From positions 1-64,000 of the forward strand of contig JBBRAY010000007.1 in assembly GCA_038206355.1 (NCBI GenBank): a DNA stretch of 64,000 nucleotides, given 5' to 3'. The DNA comes from JAPLDB01 sp038206355. GTDB taxonomy: Bacteria > Bacteroidota > Bacteroidia > AKYH767-A > 2013-40CM-41-45. The notes under the pieces were generated by a model. That model made no database searches, was not told where the DNA came from, and saw nothing but the letters and a program-made list of their open reading frames with translations. The number at the start of each line of letters is the position of its first letter. Position 1 is the stretch's first letter. Of this stretch, positions 51,052-60,214 are shown piece after piece. The translations under genes and the position numbers were made by a program.

Positions 51052-53319
51052 ATGGCATTCGATATAGACATGATAAAAGAGGTTTATAAAAACCTTTCCT
51101 CGCGCATTAATTCTGCACGTAAACTCACGAACAAACCACTTACCCTGACGGAGAAAATTCTTTATTCTCATATTTCTGATTCGTTGCCGCAAAAACCTTT
51201 TGGAAGGGGAGTATCTTATGTTGATTTTAACCCCGATCGCGTTGGCATGCAGGATGCCACGGCGCAAATGGCATTATTGCAATTTATGCAGGCAGGCCGC
51301 GCTCAGGTCGCTGTTCCAAGTACCGTGCATTGCGACCATTTAATCCAGGCAAAAGTTGGTGCCAAAGAAGATTTAATTACTGCGCTCGACAAGAATAAAG
51401 AGGTGTATGACTTTCTTTCTTCCGTTTCAAATAAATATGGAATAGGATTCTGGAAACCCGGAGCAGGAATTATTCACCAGGTGATATTGGAACAATATGC
51501 TTTTCCCGGTGGAATGATGATCGGTACCGATTCTCATACTGTTAATGCCGGCGGACTTGGAATGATTGCAATAGGTGTAGGTGGAGCCGATGCATGTGAT
51601 GTAATGGCCGGACTTCAATGGGAATTGAAATTTCCTAAACTCATCGGAGTAAAACTTACCGGAAAATTAAGCGGATGGGCTTCTGCAAAAGATGTTATCT
51701 TAAAAGTGTCAGGAATACTTACAGTAAAAGGGGGAACAGATAAAATACTGGAATATTTCGGTGATGGCGCTGAATCACTTTCATGTACAGGAAAAGGAAC
51801 CATCTGTAATATGGGTGCTGAGATTGGCGCCACTACTTCTATCTTCTGTTATGATAAAAAAATGGCTGAATACCTGAATGGTACTGAGCGTTCCGACGTC
51901 GCCGCTGAAGCAGATAAGGTTGCTGAACACTTGCGCGGCGATAAAGAAGTATATGAGCATCCTGAAAAATATTTTGATGAAGTGATTGAAATTAATCTTT
52001 CAGAACTCGAACCGCATATCAATGGACCATTTACTCCGGATCTTGCATGGCCGCTTTCAAAATTTGCTGCTGCCGTAAAGGAAAATGGCTGGCCCTCAAA
52101 ACTTGAAGTAGGACTAATCGGATCGTGTACAAATTCATCATATGAAGACATTACCCGCGCTGCTTCTGTGGCCAAACAAGCCGTGGATGCGGGACTGAAG
52201 GCAACATCAGAATATACGGTAACTCCCGGTTCAGAACAGGTGCGATATACAGTGGAGCGCGACGGCTACCTGGAAACTTTTGAAAAGATGGGTGGCGTTG
52301 TACTTGCCAATGCATGCGGACCTTGCATCGGCCAGTGGGCAAGACATTCTAAAGATCCTGACAAAAAGAACTCTATCCTTACTTCCTTCAACAGAAATTT
52401 TGCGAAGCGCAATGACGGCAATCCGAATACGCATGCTTTTGTTGCATCGCCTGAAATTGTAACTGCGCTTGCCATTGCCGGCGACCTCAGCTTTAATCCT
52501 ATTACAGATTTTCTCACCAACAGTAAAGGCGAAATGATAAAGTTGACAGAACCGCAGGGTATTGAAATGCCTTTGAAAGGTTTTGCCGTGGAGGATGCCG
52601 GTTACCAGGAGCCCGCCAAAGACGGAAGCGCCATCCAGGTAAAAGTTTCCCCTGCCTCTGAACGCCTGCAACTTCTTGATCCGTTTGCTGCATGGGAAGG
52701 AACGGATATCACAGGCCTGAAACTTTTAATTAAAGCAAAAGGAAAATGTACAACCGACCACATCTCAATGGCAGGACCATGGCTGAAATTCCGCGGTCAC
52801 CTCGATAATATTTCAAACAACATGCTGATCGGTGCATTGAATGCTTTCAATGACAAAACCGATTCTGTAAAGAATCAACTTACCGGTGTTTATGATGGCG
52901 TACCGAAAGTTCAGCGGGCATATAAAGCTGCCAGTATTGGTAGTATCGTTGTCGGTGATGAAAATTATGGCGAAGGTTCTTCACGGGAGCATGCAGCCAT
53001 GGAGCCCCGTCACCTTGGCGTACGCGCTATACTTGTAAAATCTTTCGCACGCATACACGAAACAAATCTGAAGAAGCAGGGAATGCTTGCCATCACATTT
53101 TCGGATAAATCAGACTATGACAAAGTAAAAGAAGACGACACAATTGACATCATTGGATTGAAATCTTTTGCACCCGAAAAACCATTGGTCGTTATTTTAC
53201 ACCATGCAAACGGATCATCTGATGAAATCAAAGTTAATCACACCTATAATGAAAACCAGATCGAATGGTTTAAAGCCGGTGGTGCATTGAATATTATCCG
53301 TTCGCAGGTTGGTGCGTGA
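51052..53319 (+). CDS. Aconitate hydratase, mitochondrial type
   Basis: TCA-cycle enzyme that isomerises citrate to isocitrate with a 4Fe-4S cluster. Cluster cysteines are visible in IGSCTNSSYEDI and NACGPCIGQW; substrate motifs GMMIGTDSHTVNAGG and GEGSSREHAAMEPRHLG (swivel domain, active Ser/Arg) are intact. The opening YVDFNPDRVGMQDATAQMAL (motif DRVGMQDATAQMA) and the 755-residue length place it with the mitochondrial-type aconitases rather than AcnA or AcnB of E. coli. Single gene; the next gene converges 30 bases downstream. Confidence 0.96.
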   Translation: MAFDIDMIKEVYKNLSSRINSARKLTNKPLTLTEKILYSHISDSLPQKPFGRGVSYVDFNPDRVGMQDATAQMALLQFMQAGRAQVAVPSTVHCDHLIQAKVGAKEDLITALDKNKEVYDFLSSVSNKYGIGFWKPGAGIIHQVILEQYAFPGGMMIGTDSHTVNAGGLGMIAIGVGGADACDVMAGLQWELKFPKLIGVKLTGKLSGWASAKDVILKVSGILTVKGGTDKILEYFGDGAESLSCTGKGTICNMGAEIGATTSIFCYDKKMAEYLNGTERSDVAAEADKVAEHLRGDKEVYEHPEKYFDEVIEINLSELEPHINGPFTPDLAWPLSKFAAAVKENGWPSKLEVGLIGSCTNSSYEDITRAASVAKQAVDAGLKATSEYTVTPGSEQVRYTVERDGYLETFEKMGGVVLANACGPCIGQWARHSKDPDKKNSILTSFNRNFAKRNDGNPNTHAFVASPEIVTALAIAGDLSFNPITDFLTNSKGEMIKLTEPQGIEMPLKGFAVEDAGYQEPAKDGSAIQVKVSPASERLQLLDPFAAWEGTDITGLKLLIKAKGKCTTDHISMAGPWLKFRGHLDNISNNMLIGALNAFNDKTDSVKNQLTGVYDGVPKVQRAYKAASIGSIVVGDENYGEGSSREHAAMEPRHLGVRAILVKSFARIHETNLKKQGMLAITFSDKSDYDKVKEDDTIDIIGLKSFAPEKPLVVILHHANGSSDEIKVNHTYNENQIEWFKAGGALNIIRSQVGA

Positions 53320-53349
53320 AGGAAGCATAAATTCCCCCCTTATGTAAAC

Positions 53350-54090
53350 TTAAGCGGTGAACAACCTCCCTACTAAATATGCTGCTCCGGCGGCAAGCAC
53401 GCCAATAAGCATCGTGTGGAATGCACCCCGTAATGGTGGCTGATCAGTGACTTTGCTTTTATAATATCCAAAAATCATCAGGCAAAATATCGTGATGATA
53501 CTTGAAAATAGTAGACCTTTTTGCGGGGTATCAGTAAAAAAATATGCCGACAGCGGAACAATTCCTCCTACAATATAAGCTACACCGATGTTGCGGGCGC
53601 TTTGGCGGGCACGGTTAATGTCGGGCTTGTCAAGGCCGAGCTCAAACTTCATCATAAAATCAACCCACTTATCGTCATTTTTTGCCAGTTCCATTACAAG
53701 CTTTTGCTGGCTATCTTCACTAAGACCATAATTTGCAAATATGTCCTTGCATTCTTTTATTTCTACGTCATAAAATTCTTTGATCTCCCTGTATTCCCTT
53801 TTTAGCTCGCTATCGTAATGCTCCACTTCAGTTTTGCCTGCGAGATAACCGCCCAATCCCATCGCTATTGAGCCGGCGATGATCTCAGCCATCCCAGCCG
53901 TGAGTATGATGTGGTTTCCAACTGAAGCAACTGAACTTAGTCCTGCTGCAAGTGCAAAAGGAACAGTTAATCCATCAGCCATTCCAATCACTACATCACG
54001 CACAAACTCGCTTTGCGTGAAATGCTCCTCGTGATGATGCGGATGATGCGCTGAACCGTCAGCACTGTGAAGATGTGAATGGGTGGTCAT
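53350..54090 (-). CDS. VIT1/CCC1-family metal transporter
   Basis: Membrane protein of 246 residues in the vacuolar iron transporter family, which export Fe2+ or Mn2+ from the cytosol. A His-rich N-terminus (HSHLHSADGSAHHPHHHEEH) precedes TM1, with the family motif VRDVVIGMADGLTVPFALAAG (motif GMADGLTVPFALA near residue 36). GGYLAGKTEVEHYDSEL leads into the charged cytoplasmic domain (about 85-160) that binds metal in this family (KREYREIKEFYDVEIKEC part), followed by three more helices. Five helices in total, as expected. Confidence 0.92.
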   Translation of the reverse strand: MTTHSHLHSADGSAHHPHHHEEHFTQSEFVRDVVIGMADGLTVPFALAAGLSSVASVGNHIILTAGMAEIIAGSIAMGLGGYLAGKTEVEHYDSELKREYREIKEFYDVEIKECKDIFANYGLSEDSQQKLVMELAKNDDKWVDFMMKFELGLDKPDINRARQSARNIGVAYIVGGIVPLSAYFFTDTPQKGLLFSSIITIFCLMIFGYYKSKVTDQPPLRGAFHTMLIGVLAAGAAYLVGRLFTA

Positions 54091-54214
54091 GATTTTAGAA
54101 TTGAATCGGGTAAATGTAACAATGAAAATTGTTTTTATGTATGAAAGGAGCTAACGTTTTTACCTCTCATGCGTTTTCATAAACCATTATTAAAGCGTAT
54201 TATTATCACAAAAA

Positions 54215-56035
54215 ATGAAATTTATTTTTTCTTTGGGACTGCTTTCTATTTGGATTTGTGCATCAGCACAAACTATTCCCGACAGTTTACTTGCTGACTG
54301 GCACAATGCGGGATTTGAAGGAAAAATTCCTGAGTATTCAAATATTATTGATGTAACACTCTTCGGCGCCATAGCAAATGATACAATTGATGACCGGCCC
54401 GCAGTGGTTGCTGCCCTCAATGCGCTCGGAGGGTTAGCCGGCGTTATTTATTTTCCTCCCGGGAATTACGTCCTTCGTTCATCAATTAATCTTCCTGACA
54501 GTGCCGTGCTGCGAGGTGCAGGTTCTGATTCAACAATTCTTTCTTTCGACTTCAATAATGCTACGGCAAATTCTATCAACATTTCACATGGCGCTTCAAA
54601 TTTATTTTCATCCATTACCTCGGGCTTTACGAAAGGATCTTTTGAACTGGTTTTACCAAATGCCGATTCGATTTTTTCCTCCGGTGATGAAATAGAAATC
54701 CGGCAGGCGAACGGATCATGGGATACCAACCCCGCAACATGGGCTGACTTCTCTGTAGGTCACCTGTCACGGATTGACTCGTTAAGCGGAGATACACTTT
54801 GGATTCATGAAGCGCTGAGAATTAATTTTGACGCAGCACTGAATCCGGAAATCCGGAAAATTATTACGCGCAAACAGTGCGGCCTTGAATGTTTTAAAAT
54901 GATCCGACTTGATGGGAATGCACCTAGTGTAAACTTCGGCGTAAATTTTTCATACGCATCAAATTGCTGGATGCGCGGCGTGGAAAGCGAGAAAAGCATC
55001 TGCGCGCACGTGGCACTTGAAGCGAGTTTACACTGTGATATTTCAGGATGCTATTTTCATGAATCTTACATTTATGACGGCGCCAGCACCCATGGATACG
55101 GCGTAGTGATCATTACCCATTCATGCTCCAATAAAGTTGAAGATAATATTTTCAAAATACTTCGACATGCCATGATCATCAAGCAGGGCGCCAACGGAAA
55201 TGTTTTCGGATACAACTATTCCCGCGAACCGAACCGCTCCGAACCCATTGCAGATTATGCCGCCGACATATGCCTCCACGGACATTATGCGTTTGCAAAC
55301 CTGTATGAAGGAAACATCGCGCAAAATTTACAAATCGATCAGGCATGGGGCCCTTCAGGACCATACAATACTTTCTTCAGGAATAAAATAGAACTGTATG
55401 GAATAATAATGTCTTCCGGCACTGTGCAAAGTGACAGGCAGAATTTTGTAGGGAACGATGTATCGAATACAACTTTATTTCACGGCATGTACACGCTTGC
55501 CGGTTCCAATCATTTTGAATACGGAAATAACGTACGTGGAAACATAACACCGGCAGGAACCAATAACCTTCCTGACGTTACCTATTACCTCGACACAATT
55601 CCGCCGGCCTTCTGGAATATTTCTTTTGCACTTCCCGCTGTCGGAATACCTAATACGTACGTTGATGATACCAATCCTGCCCTTCATCGTTACCAGTCTG
55701 GCGGAACACTTACCCTTTGCGCATTTCCCATGGATACAACGGTGGTAACATTTTCGGATTCTTACCGCCCGGGAATATGCTCAATCAATTCCTGTGAAAT
55801 CAAAAACCGGTCTTTGATATTGGAAATCTCAAGCGATAAAAATCAGGATATGATGTTTGATTTAGTTTCTGTTTCCGGCATACGAATAGTCAATGAAAGA
55901 TGCAAACTAAGAGAAGGGATCAACACCATTTCCATTAACCCGGTTCCTGAAATAGCATCCGGTATTTACTTCATCCACGCCTATAATGCAGAAAATTCAA
56001 TAACAAAAAAAATAGCCATTGCCACGAAGCAATAA
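54215..56035 (+). CDS. Secreted right-handed beta-helix (pectate-lyase-like) protein with type IX sorting tail
   Basis: Signal peptide at residues 1-19 (FIFSLGLLSIWICASAQ). The mature part begins with the pectate-lyase-superfamily/GH28-related N-terminal segment: VTLFGAIANDTIDDRPAVVAALN, with IYFPPGNYVLRSSINLP and LRGAGSDSTIL. A long beta-helix follows (about 100-450). The last 80 residues form a type A sorting domain (DLVSVSGIRIVNER ... ASGIYFIHAYN ... KKIAIATK), so it is exported by the type IX machine encoded at 4-10 kb. Substrate is probably a polysaccharide. Its 3' end has been duplicated immediately downstream. Confidence 0.86.
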   Translation: MKFIFSLGLLSIWICASAQTIPDSLLADWHNAGFEGKIPEYSNIIDVTLFGAIANDTIDDRPAVVAALNALGGLAGVIYFPPGNYVLRSSINLPDSAVLRGAGSDSTILSFDFNNATANSINISHGASNLFSSITSGFTKGSFELVLPNADSIFSSGDEIEIRQANGSWDTNPATWADFSVGHLSRIDSLSGDTLWIHEALRINFDAALNPEIRKIITRKQCGLECFKMIRLDGNAPSVNFGVNFSYASNCWMRGVESEKSICAHVALEASLHCDISGCYFHESYIYDGASTHGYGVVIITHSCSNKVEDNIFKILRHAMIIKQGANGNVFGYNYSREPNRSEPIADYAADICLHGHYAFANLYEGNIAQNLQIDQAWGPSGPYNTFFRNKIELYGIIMSSGTVQSDRQNFVGNDVSNTTLFHGMYTLAGSNHFEYGNNVRGNITPAGTNNLPDVTYYLDTIPPAFWNISFALPAVGIPNTYVDDTNPALHRYQSGGTLTLCAFPMDTTVVTFSDSYRPGICSINSCEIKNRSLILEISSDKNQDMMFDLVSVSGIRIVNERCKLREGINTISINPVPEIASGIYFIHAYNAENSITKKIAIATKQ

Positions 56036-56280
56036 CTACAATTGAAACGATTTAATTTTGCTTATTGCTTATTGCCTTTTGCCAACTGCCTCCTACTTCT
56101 TACTACCCCCTTCCTACTTCTACCTACTACCTACTTCTTACTACTTCCTTCCTCCTTCCTAAAGTAGCATCCGGTATTTACTTCAGCCACACTTATAATG
56201 CAGAAAATTCAATAACAAAAAAAATAGCCATTGCCACGAAGCAATAACTACAATTGAAACGATTTAATTTTGCTTATTGC
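55954..56280 (+). repeat. Tandem duplication of a gene 3' end, period 212
   Basis: The 115 bases 55954-56068 (last 27 codons, stop and 3' flank of the beta-helix gene) recur at 56166-56280 with three substitutions, all within ten bases near the start of the unit. Pyrimidine-rich tracts of CTAC/CTTC type follow each copy (56087-56163 and about 56321-56375). The 340-base gap 56036-56375 contains nothing else. Confidence 0.85.
56166..56247 (+). pseudogene. Duplicated C-terminal fragment of the beta-helix protein
   Basis: Encodes ASGIYFSHTYNAENSITKK and the end IAIATKQ with its stop, differing from the parent only in the HTY/HAY region. It has no start of its own and is best read as the remnant of the tandem duplication, not as a gene. 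Confidence 0.7.
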
Positions 56281-56375
56281 CTTTTGCTTATTGCTTATTG
56301 CCTTTTGCCAACTGCCTCCTCCTTCTTCCTCCTTTTTCCTACCTACTTCTTACTACCTCCTACCTCCTACCTACT

Positions 56376-57695
56376 TCATATATTTCCCATTCCCAGCATC
56401 ACTACCGGATTTTCCATCAGGCCTTTAAATGTTTTTAAAAATTCAGAACCTGTTACGCCATCCACCACTCGGTGATCACAGCTAAGTGTAACCTTCATTC
56501 GGTTCCCCGGTACCACTACGCCATCTTTTACGACAGGCACTTGCTGTATGCCCCCAACTGCCATAATGCATGCATCAGGTGGATTAATAATGGCGGTAAA
56601 TTCTTCAATTCCATACATCCCCAGATTGGAAATGGTGAATGTGTTTCCTTCCCAGTCAGCGGGTTGCAATTTTTTCTCTTTCGCTTTTTGTGCAAAAGCT
56701 TTCACTTCAGCATTTATTTCTCCCAGCGTCTTGCTGTCTGCAAATCGTACTACAGGCACTAGCAATCCTTCATCTACTGCTACGGCCACTCCGATATTCA
56801 CATGATGATTGATGCGGATGGTATCTCCCAACCACGATGAATTTACTTTCGGGTGAACACGTAAAGCAAATGCTGCGGCTTTAATCACAAGGTCATTGTA
56901 TGAAATTTTTGAACCTGTAGCTGAATTAATGCTTTCACGTGCGCCTATTGCATTGTTCATGTCAATGTCTATGGTGAGGTAAAAATGCGGTGCAGAAAAT
57001 TTACTTTCAGCAAGCCTGCGTGCTATGGTCTTTCGCATCTGAGATACTGCGACCTCTTCATATGATTCTTCTGTAATAAATGATTCGGGCAACACAATGT
57101 GTTCTTCCTTCTTTTCCTTTGCAGATGAGGCAACCACATTACCCGGCTTGAACCAGTCGATATCCCGCTTTATGATTCTTCCGTTATCACCGCTTCCCTG
57201 AACTTTGGTCAAATCAATACCTTTTTCAGATGATAGTCTTTTTGCCAGTGGTGATGCTTTTAAGGTTGAATCGGTGGAAGACGATACTGATTTCATGGCA
57301 GGAACAGCCGCAGGTGCTGCTTTTACAACGGGCTTTGGCATTTCAACAACCTTCATCTGTGAAGACTGAGACGCCACCTTTTTATCCTTTTTGGGCTCCT
57401 CTTTTTTATCTGGTTCTTTGCCCTTCTCTGCATCAAGTAGCGGTTTATAATCTTCTCCTTCTTTACCAAGAATGGCTAGAATTCCATCTACCGGAGCCGA
57501 TGCGCCCTCTTCAATACCACGGTAGAGTAGAACGCCTTCCTGATAACTTTCAAATTCCATAGTGGCTTTGTCCGTTTCAATTTCAGCAACGAGCTCACCT
57601 GTTTTTATTTTATCGCCTACTTTTTTATGCCACTTCGCAATGACGCCTTCTGTCATCGTATCACTCATCTTGGGCATTCTTACTATCTCAGCCAT
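56376..57695 (-). CDS. pdhC: Pyruvate dehydrogenase E2 (dihydrolipoamide acetyltransferase)
   Basis: Core of the pyruvate dehydrogenase complex. One lipoyl domain at residues 1-80 with the lipoylated Lys43 in ETDKATMEFE, then a Lys/Glu/Pro-rich linker, the E3/E1-binding domain (SPLAKRLSSEKGIDLTKVQG, about 148-185) and the catalytic domain with His408 and Asp412 in SCDHRVVDG. Length 439 is normal for a single-lipoyl E2. The E1-alpha gene lies 115 bases upstream on the same strand; pdhB is not in the window. Confidence 0.95.
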   Translation of the reverse strand: MAEIVRMPKMSDTMTEGVIAKWHKKVGDKIKTGELVAEIETDKATMEFESYQEGVLLYRGIEEGASAPVDGILAILGKEGEDYKPLLDAEKGKEPDKKEEPKKDKKVASQSSQMKVVEMPKPVVKAAPAAVPAMKSVSSSTDSTLKASPLAKRLSSEKGIDLTKVQGSGDNGRIIKRDIDWFKPGNVVASSAKEKKEEHIVLPESFITEESYEEVAVSQMRKTIARRLAESKFSAPHFYLTIDIDMNNAIGARESINSATGSKISYNDLVIKAAAFALRVHPKVNSSWLGDTIRINHHVNIGVAVAVDEGLLVPVVRFADSKTLGEINAEVKAFAQKAKEKKLQPADWEGNTFTISNLGMYGIEEFTAIINPPDACIMAVGGIQQVPVVKDGVVVPGNRMKVTLSCDHRVVDGVTGSEFLKTFKGLMENPVVMLGMGNI

Positions 57696-57810
57696 ATTTT
57701 AAAATTTTACTTTTTGTTTTTTATTTTTTGGTATAAGGGAGACTCATATGAATATGAACTTCTCTGGTTTTTCTAAAATCTTACGTCTTACATCCAAAAT
57801 CTTACTTCTA

Positions 57811-58809
57811 TTATTCCTCAATAATATAAGGATAATCTTCCTGCATATAAACATCCTTATAAAGTTCCGACGGATCCGGATACGGCGATTCTTCAGCAAA
57901 TTTTACGGAGTCATCCACTGTATCTGTAACCTTTTTTATGATGGCATTAATGTCTTCCTGTTTTGCCATTTTATTATCCATGATCGTTTTCAAAACCATC
58001 TCAACAGGATCTTTTGCTTTGTATTGTTCCACCTCTTCCTTCGTGCGATACTTGGCAGGATCACTCATTGAATGGCCTTTGTAACGATAGGTATTCATCT
58101 CCAGAAGAGAAGGACCTTTACCGGCACGTGCATGTGCTACCGCTTTTTCAATTGCATCATGAACATCTTCAACACGCATTCCGTCAACCGGTTCTGATGG
58201 TATATCATAGGCAAGTCCGAGCTTGTAAAGATCTGTAACGTTACTTGTACGCTCCACCGATGTTCCCATGGCGTAATTATTATTTTCAATAATGAATACC
58301 ACAGGAATCTTCCATGTCATGGCCATGTTCAGCGTTTCATGAAAAGCACCCTGACGAACAGCACCATCGCCCATATAACACAGTGTAACATTTTTTGTCC
58401 CGAGATATTTTTCAGCAAATCCTATCCCTGCACCAAGCGGAATCTGTCCACCCACAATTCCATGTCCGCCGAAAAAACGTTTGTCTGAATCAAACATGTG
58501 CATACTTCCACCCTTGCCTTTACTGCATCCTGTGGCTTTGGCGAAAAGTTCTGCCATTACAGCACGTGCGGAAACTCCTTTCCCTAAAGCATGGGCATGG
58601 TCTCGGTATGCTGTGATCATATTATCCTCCGGCTTTAATACACTCATCGCTCCTGCAACAAGTGCTTCCTGTCCGATGTAGAGGTGACAAAATCCTTTGA
58701 TCTTTTGCTGGCCGTACAATTGCCCGGCCTTTTCCTCAAACCTGCGCATGAGTAACATGTCCTCATACCATTTGATATATGTCTCTTTTGAATATTTAAG
58801 TTTAGCCAT
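57811..58809 (-). CDS. pdhA: Pyruvate dehydrogenase E1 component, alpha subunit
   Basis: Thiamine-diphosphate-dependent decarboxylase subunit that works with a separate E1-beta. Start is ATG 58809 (MAKLKYSKETYIKWYEDMLL); six codons upstream are not family sequence. Motifs MRRFEEKAGQLYGQQKI, GGHGIVGGQIPLGAGIGFA and the ThDP/Mg motif GDGAVRQGAFHE ... ENNNYAMGT, plus the phosphorylation-loop-like YRYKGHSMSDPAKYR, are present. Length 332. An exact TATCTTTG element lies 47 bases upstream. Confidence 0.95.
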   Translation of the reverse strand: MAKLKYSKETYIKWYEDMLLMRRFEEKAGQLYGQQKIKGFCHLYIGQEALVAGAMSVLKPEDNMITAYRDHAHALGKGVSARAVMAELFAKATGCSKGKGGSMHMFDSDKRFFGGHGIVGGQIPLGAGIGFAEKYLGTKNVTLCYMGDGAVRQGAFHETLNMAMTWKIPVVFIIENNNYAMGTSVERTSNVTDLYKLGLAYDIPSEPVDGMRVEDVHDAIEKAVAHARAGKGPSLLEMNTYRYKGHSMSDPAKYRTKEEVEQYKAKDPVEMVLKTIMDNKMAKQEDINAIIKKVTDTVDDSVKFAEESPYPDPSELYKDVYMQEDYPYIIEE

Positions 58810-58856
58810 AATGAAATAAAAAATCAATTTCCCTCTCTTCTTTTTTCAGAGATTGG

Positions 58857-58864
58857 CAAAGATA
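58857..58864 (-). promoter_or_regulatory. Bacteroidota -7 element for pdhA
   Basis: TATCTTTG on the minus strand, exact TAnnTTTG, giving a leader of about 40 bases before the pdhA ATG. Confidence 0.5.
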
Positions 58865-58962
58865 GATTTACAAATTGAAAAAGATAATTGAATTTATGTA
58901 TGGATTCCTGTCTTTTTCCCTCAGGTAACTGTTCTATATTTGTGGAAGGGTTAAATGTATAT

Positions 58963-59496
58963 TTATATTCCTGATTCAGGAGGCTTCATTGTAAATCTGG
59001 AAGATTCTCCCCGCGCAATCGAAAGTGTTTTAAAATCTTTACCCTTGATCTGCTTTGCGACATAAACGATCTGTCCGCAGTGATAAGCATAATGCGCAAG
59101 TTGCCTTTGCATAGCGCGTATCACCGTATGCGCCTCTTGTCTGATGTAAACGGTTTTCATAAGGTCATTTTCATCCAGGCTTTTTAAGGATTCTAATAAT
59201 ACTTTCCATCCTCGGTTCCAGTATTCCATAAGTTGCTCCCGGCTTTTGAAATCATCTTCAAATTCACCGTCTCTGTGCCGGTTTACCTTTTCTCCGTCTG
59301 TAGTCAGAAAATCTGTCCAGCGGGATATCATATTGCCGGCGAGGTGTTTCATAATGATGACAATGCTGTTTGATTCTTCGTTCAATGCCCAATGAAGTTC
59401 ACTGTCACCAAGTTGCTCCAATGCTTTCTCGGCATTTGACTTTAGTCCGCGAAAACTTTTAATTGATTCTTCGAGAAATAAATTTCCTGTGTTCAT
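58963..59496 (-). CDS. DinB/DUF1572-like four-helix protein
   Basis: All-helical protein of 177 residues. The pattern of His ligands of the DinB superfamily is present: IIMKHLAGNMISRW (His near 51) and QRQLAHYAYHCGQIVYVAK (two His four residues apart, near 134 and 138), so a divalent metal site is likely. Members include bacillithiol and mycothiol transferases and many uncharacterised proteins; no specific role can be assigned. It lies 37 bases after the cytidine deaminase gene and is probably co-transcribed. Confidence 0.8.
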   Translation of the reverse strand: MNTGNLFLEESIKSFRGLKSNAEKALEQLGDSELHWALNEESNSIVIIMKHLAGNMISRWTDFLTTDGEKVNRHRDGEFEDDFKSREQLMEYWNRGWKVLLESLKSLDENDLMKTVYIRQEAHTVIRAMQRQLAHYAYHCGQIVYVAKQIKGKDFKTLSIARGESSRFTMKPPESGI

Positions 59497-59533
59497 TTCG
59501 GTTTTGTCTTTTTCCGTTTTTAAGAATTGAATC

Positions 59534-60028
59534 TCATGACTTCGCTTTCAAATCATCACCCGTAAACTGATGTGGTAGAAAATGCTTTATGCTATCAGCC
59601 ACGAGTACCTTACCCGATTCCCCGACCATTATTAACCTGATTGGGTTCTGATACCTGTGCTCATACTCTGCAATGGCCTGACGGCAGGCACCACAGGGAG
59701 TTATTGGCTTGTCAATCAGAAATTGCTTCGACAACGCTGTTATTGCTATTGCCTTGATTTTTACCCCGGGATAATTCGCCGCCGCTGCAAAAACGGCAAC
59801 CCTTTCAGCACACATGCCAATAGGATAACTGGCATTTTCCTGATTATTTCCGAGTATCACGATTCCGTTTTCCAGTAGCACAGCAGCACCAACACTAAAT
59901 CTGGAATATGGCGCATAGGCACTCATCACGCTTTTTCTGGCTTGCTCAACCAGTTTTTTATCATCCTCGGGAAGTTCATCGAGTGATGCAAATTCAATAA
60001 ATTCCGATACCCATTTAGTTTTATTCAT
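59534..60028 (-). CDS. cdd: Cytidine deaminase
   Basis: Converts cytidine and deoxycytidine to uridine forms in pyrimidine salvage. Zinc-site motifs are MCAERVAVFAAA (Cys plus catalytic Glu) and PCGACRQAIAE (two Cys); substrate residues lie in YAPYSRFSVGAAVLLENG and NNQENASYP. Start at ATG 60028 (MNKTKWVSEF); a TTG five codons earlier gives no extra similarity. Length 164 is that of the homotetrameric type with a short N-terminal extension. Confidence 0.95.
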   Translation of the reverse strand: MNKTKWVSEFIEFASLDELPEDDKKLVEQARKSVMSAYAPYSRFSVGAAVLLENGIVILGNNQENASYPIGMCAERVAVFAAAANYPGVKIKAIAITALSKQFLIDKPITPCGACRQAIAEYEHRYQNPIRLIMVGESGKVLVADSIKHFLPHQFTGDDLKAKS

Positions 60029-60214
60029 CCTTTTGATTTTCAACTGCTAAAAGTAATACAAATGGTTTTATAAGCCGGTAATGATTTTTATTCGCCTCTA
60101 ACAACCTTTTGAGCAGGCTATCGTATCATCTTTTCTCATATTACTTCAGAAGTAATTCAGGTTACGGGTAAAAAAAATATTTCATCTTTGCATTCCATTT
60201 TAAATCCTTTGGAA

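Noticed and set aside
56065..56247. A 60-codon frame after the beta-helix gene
   Set aside because: It consists of low-complexity pyrimidine tract plus the duplicated gene tail; recorded as repeat and pseudogene fragment instead.
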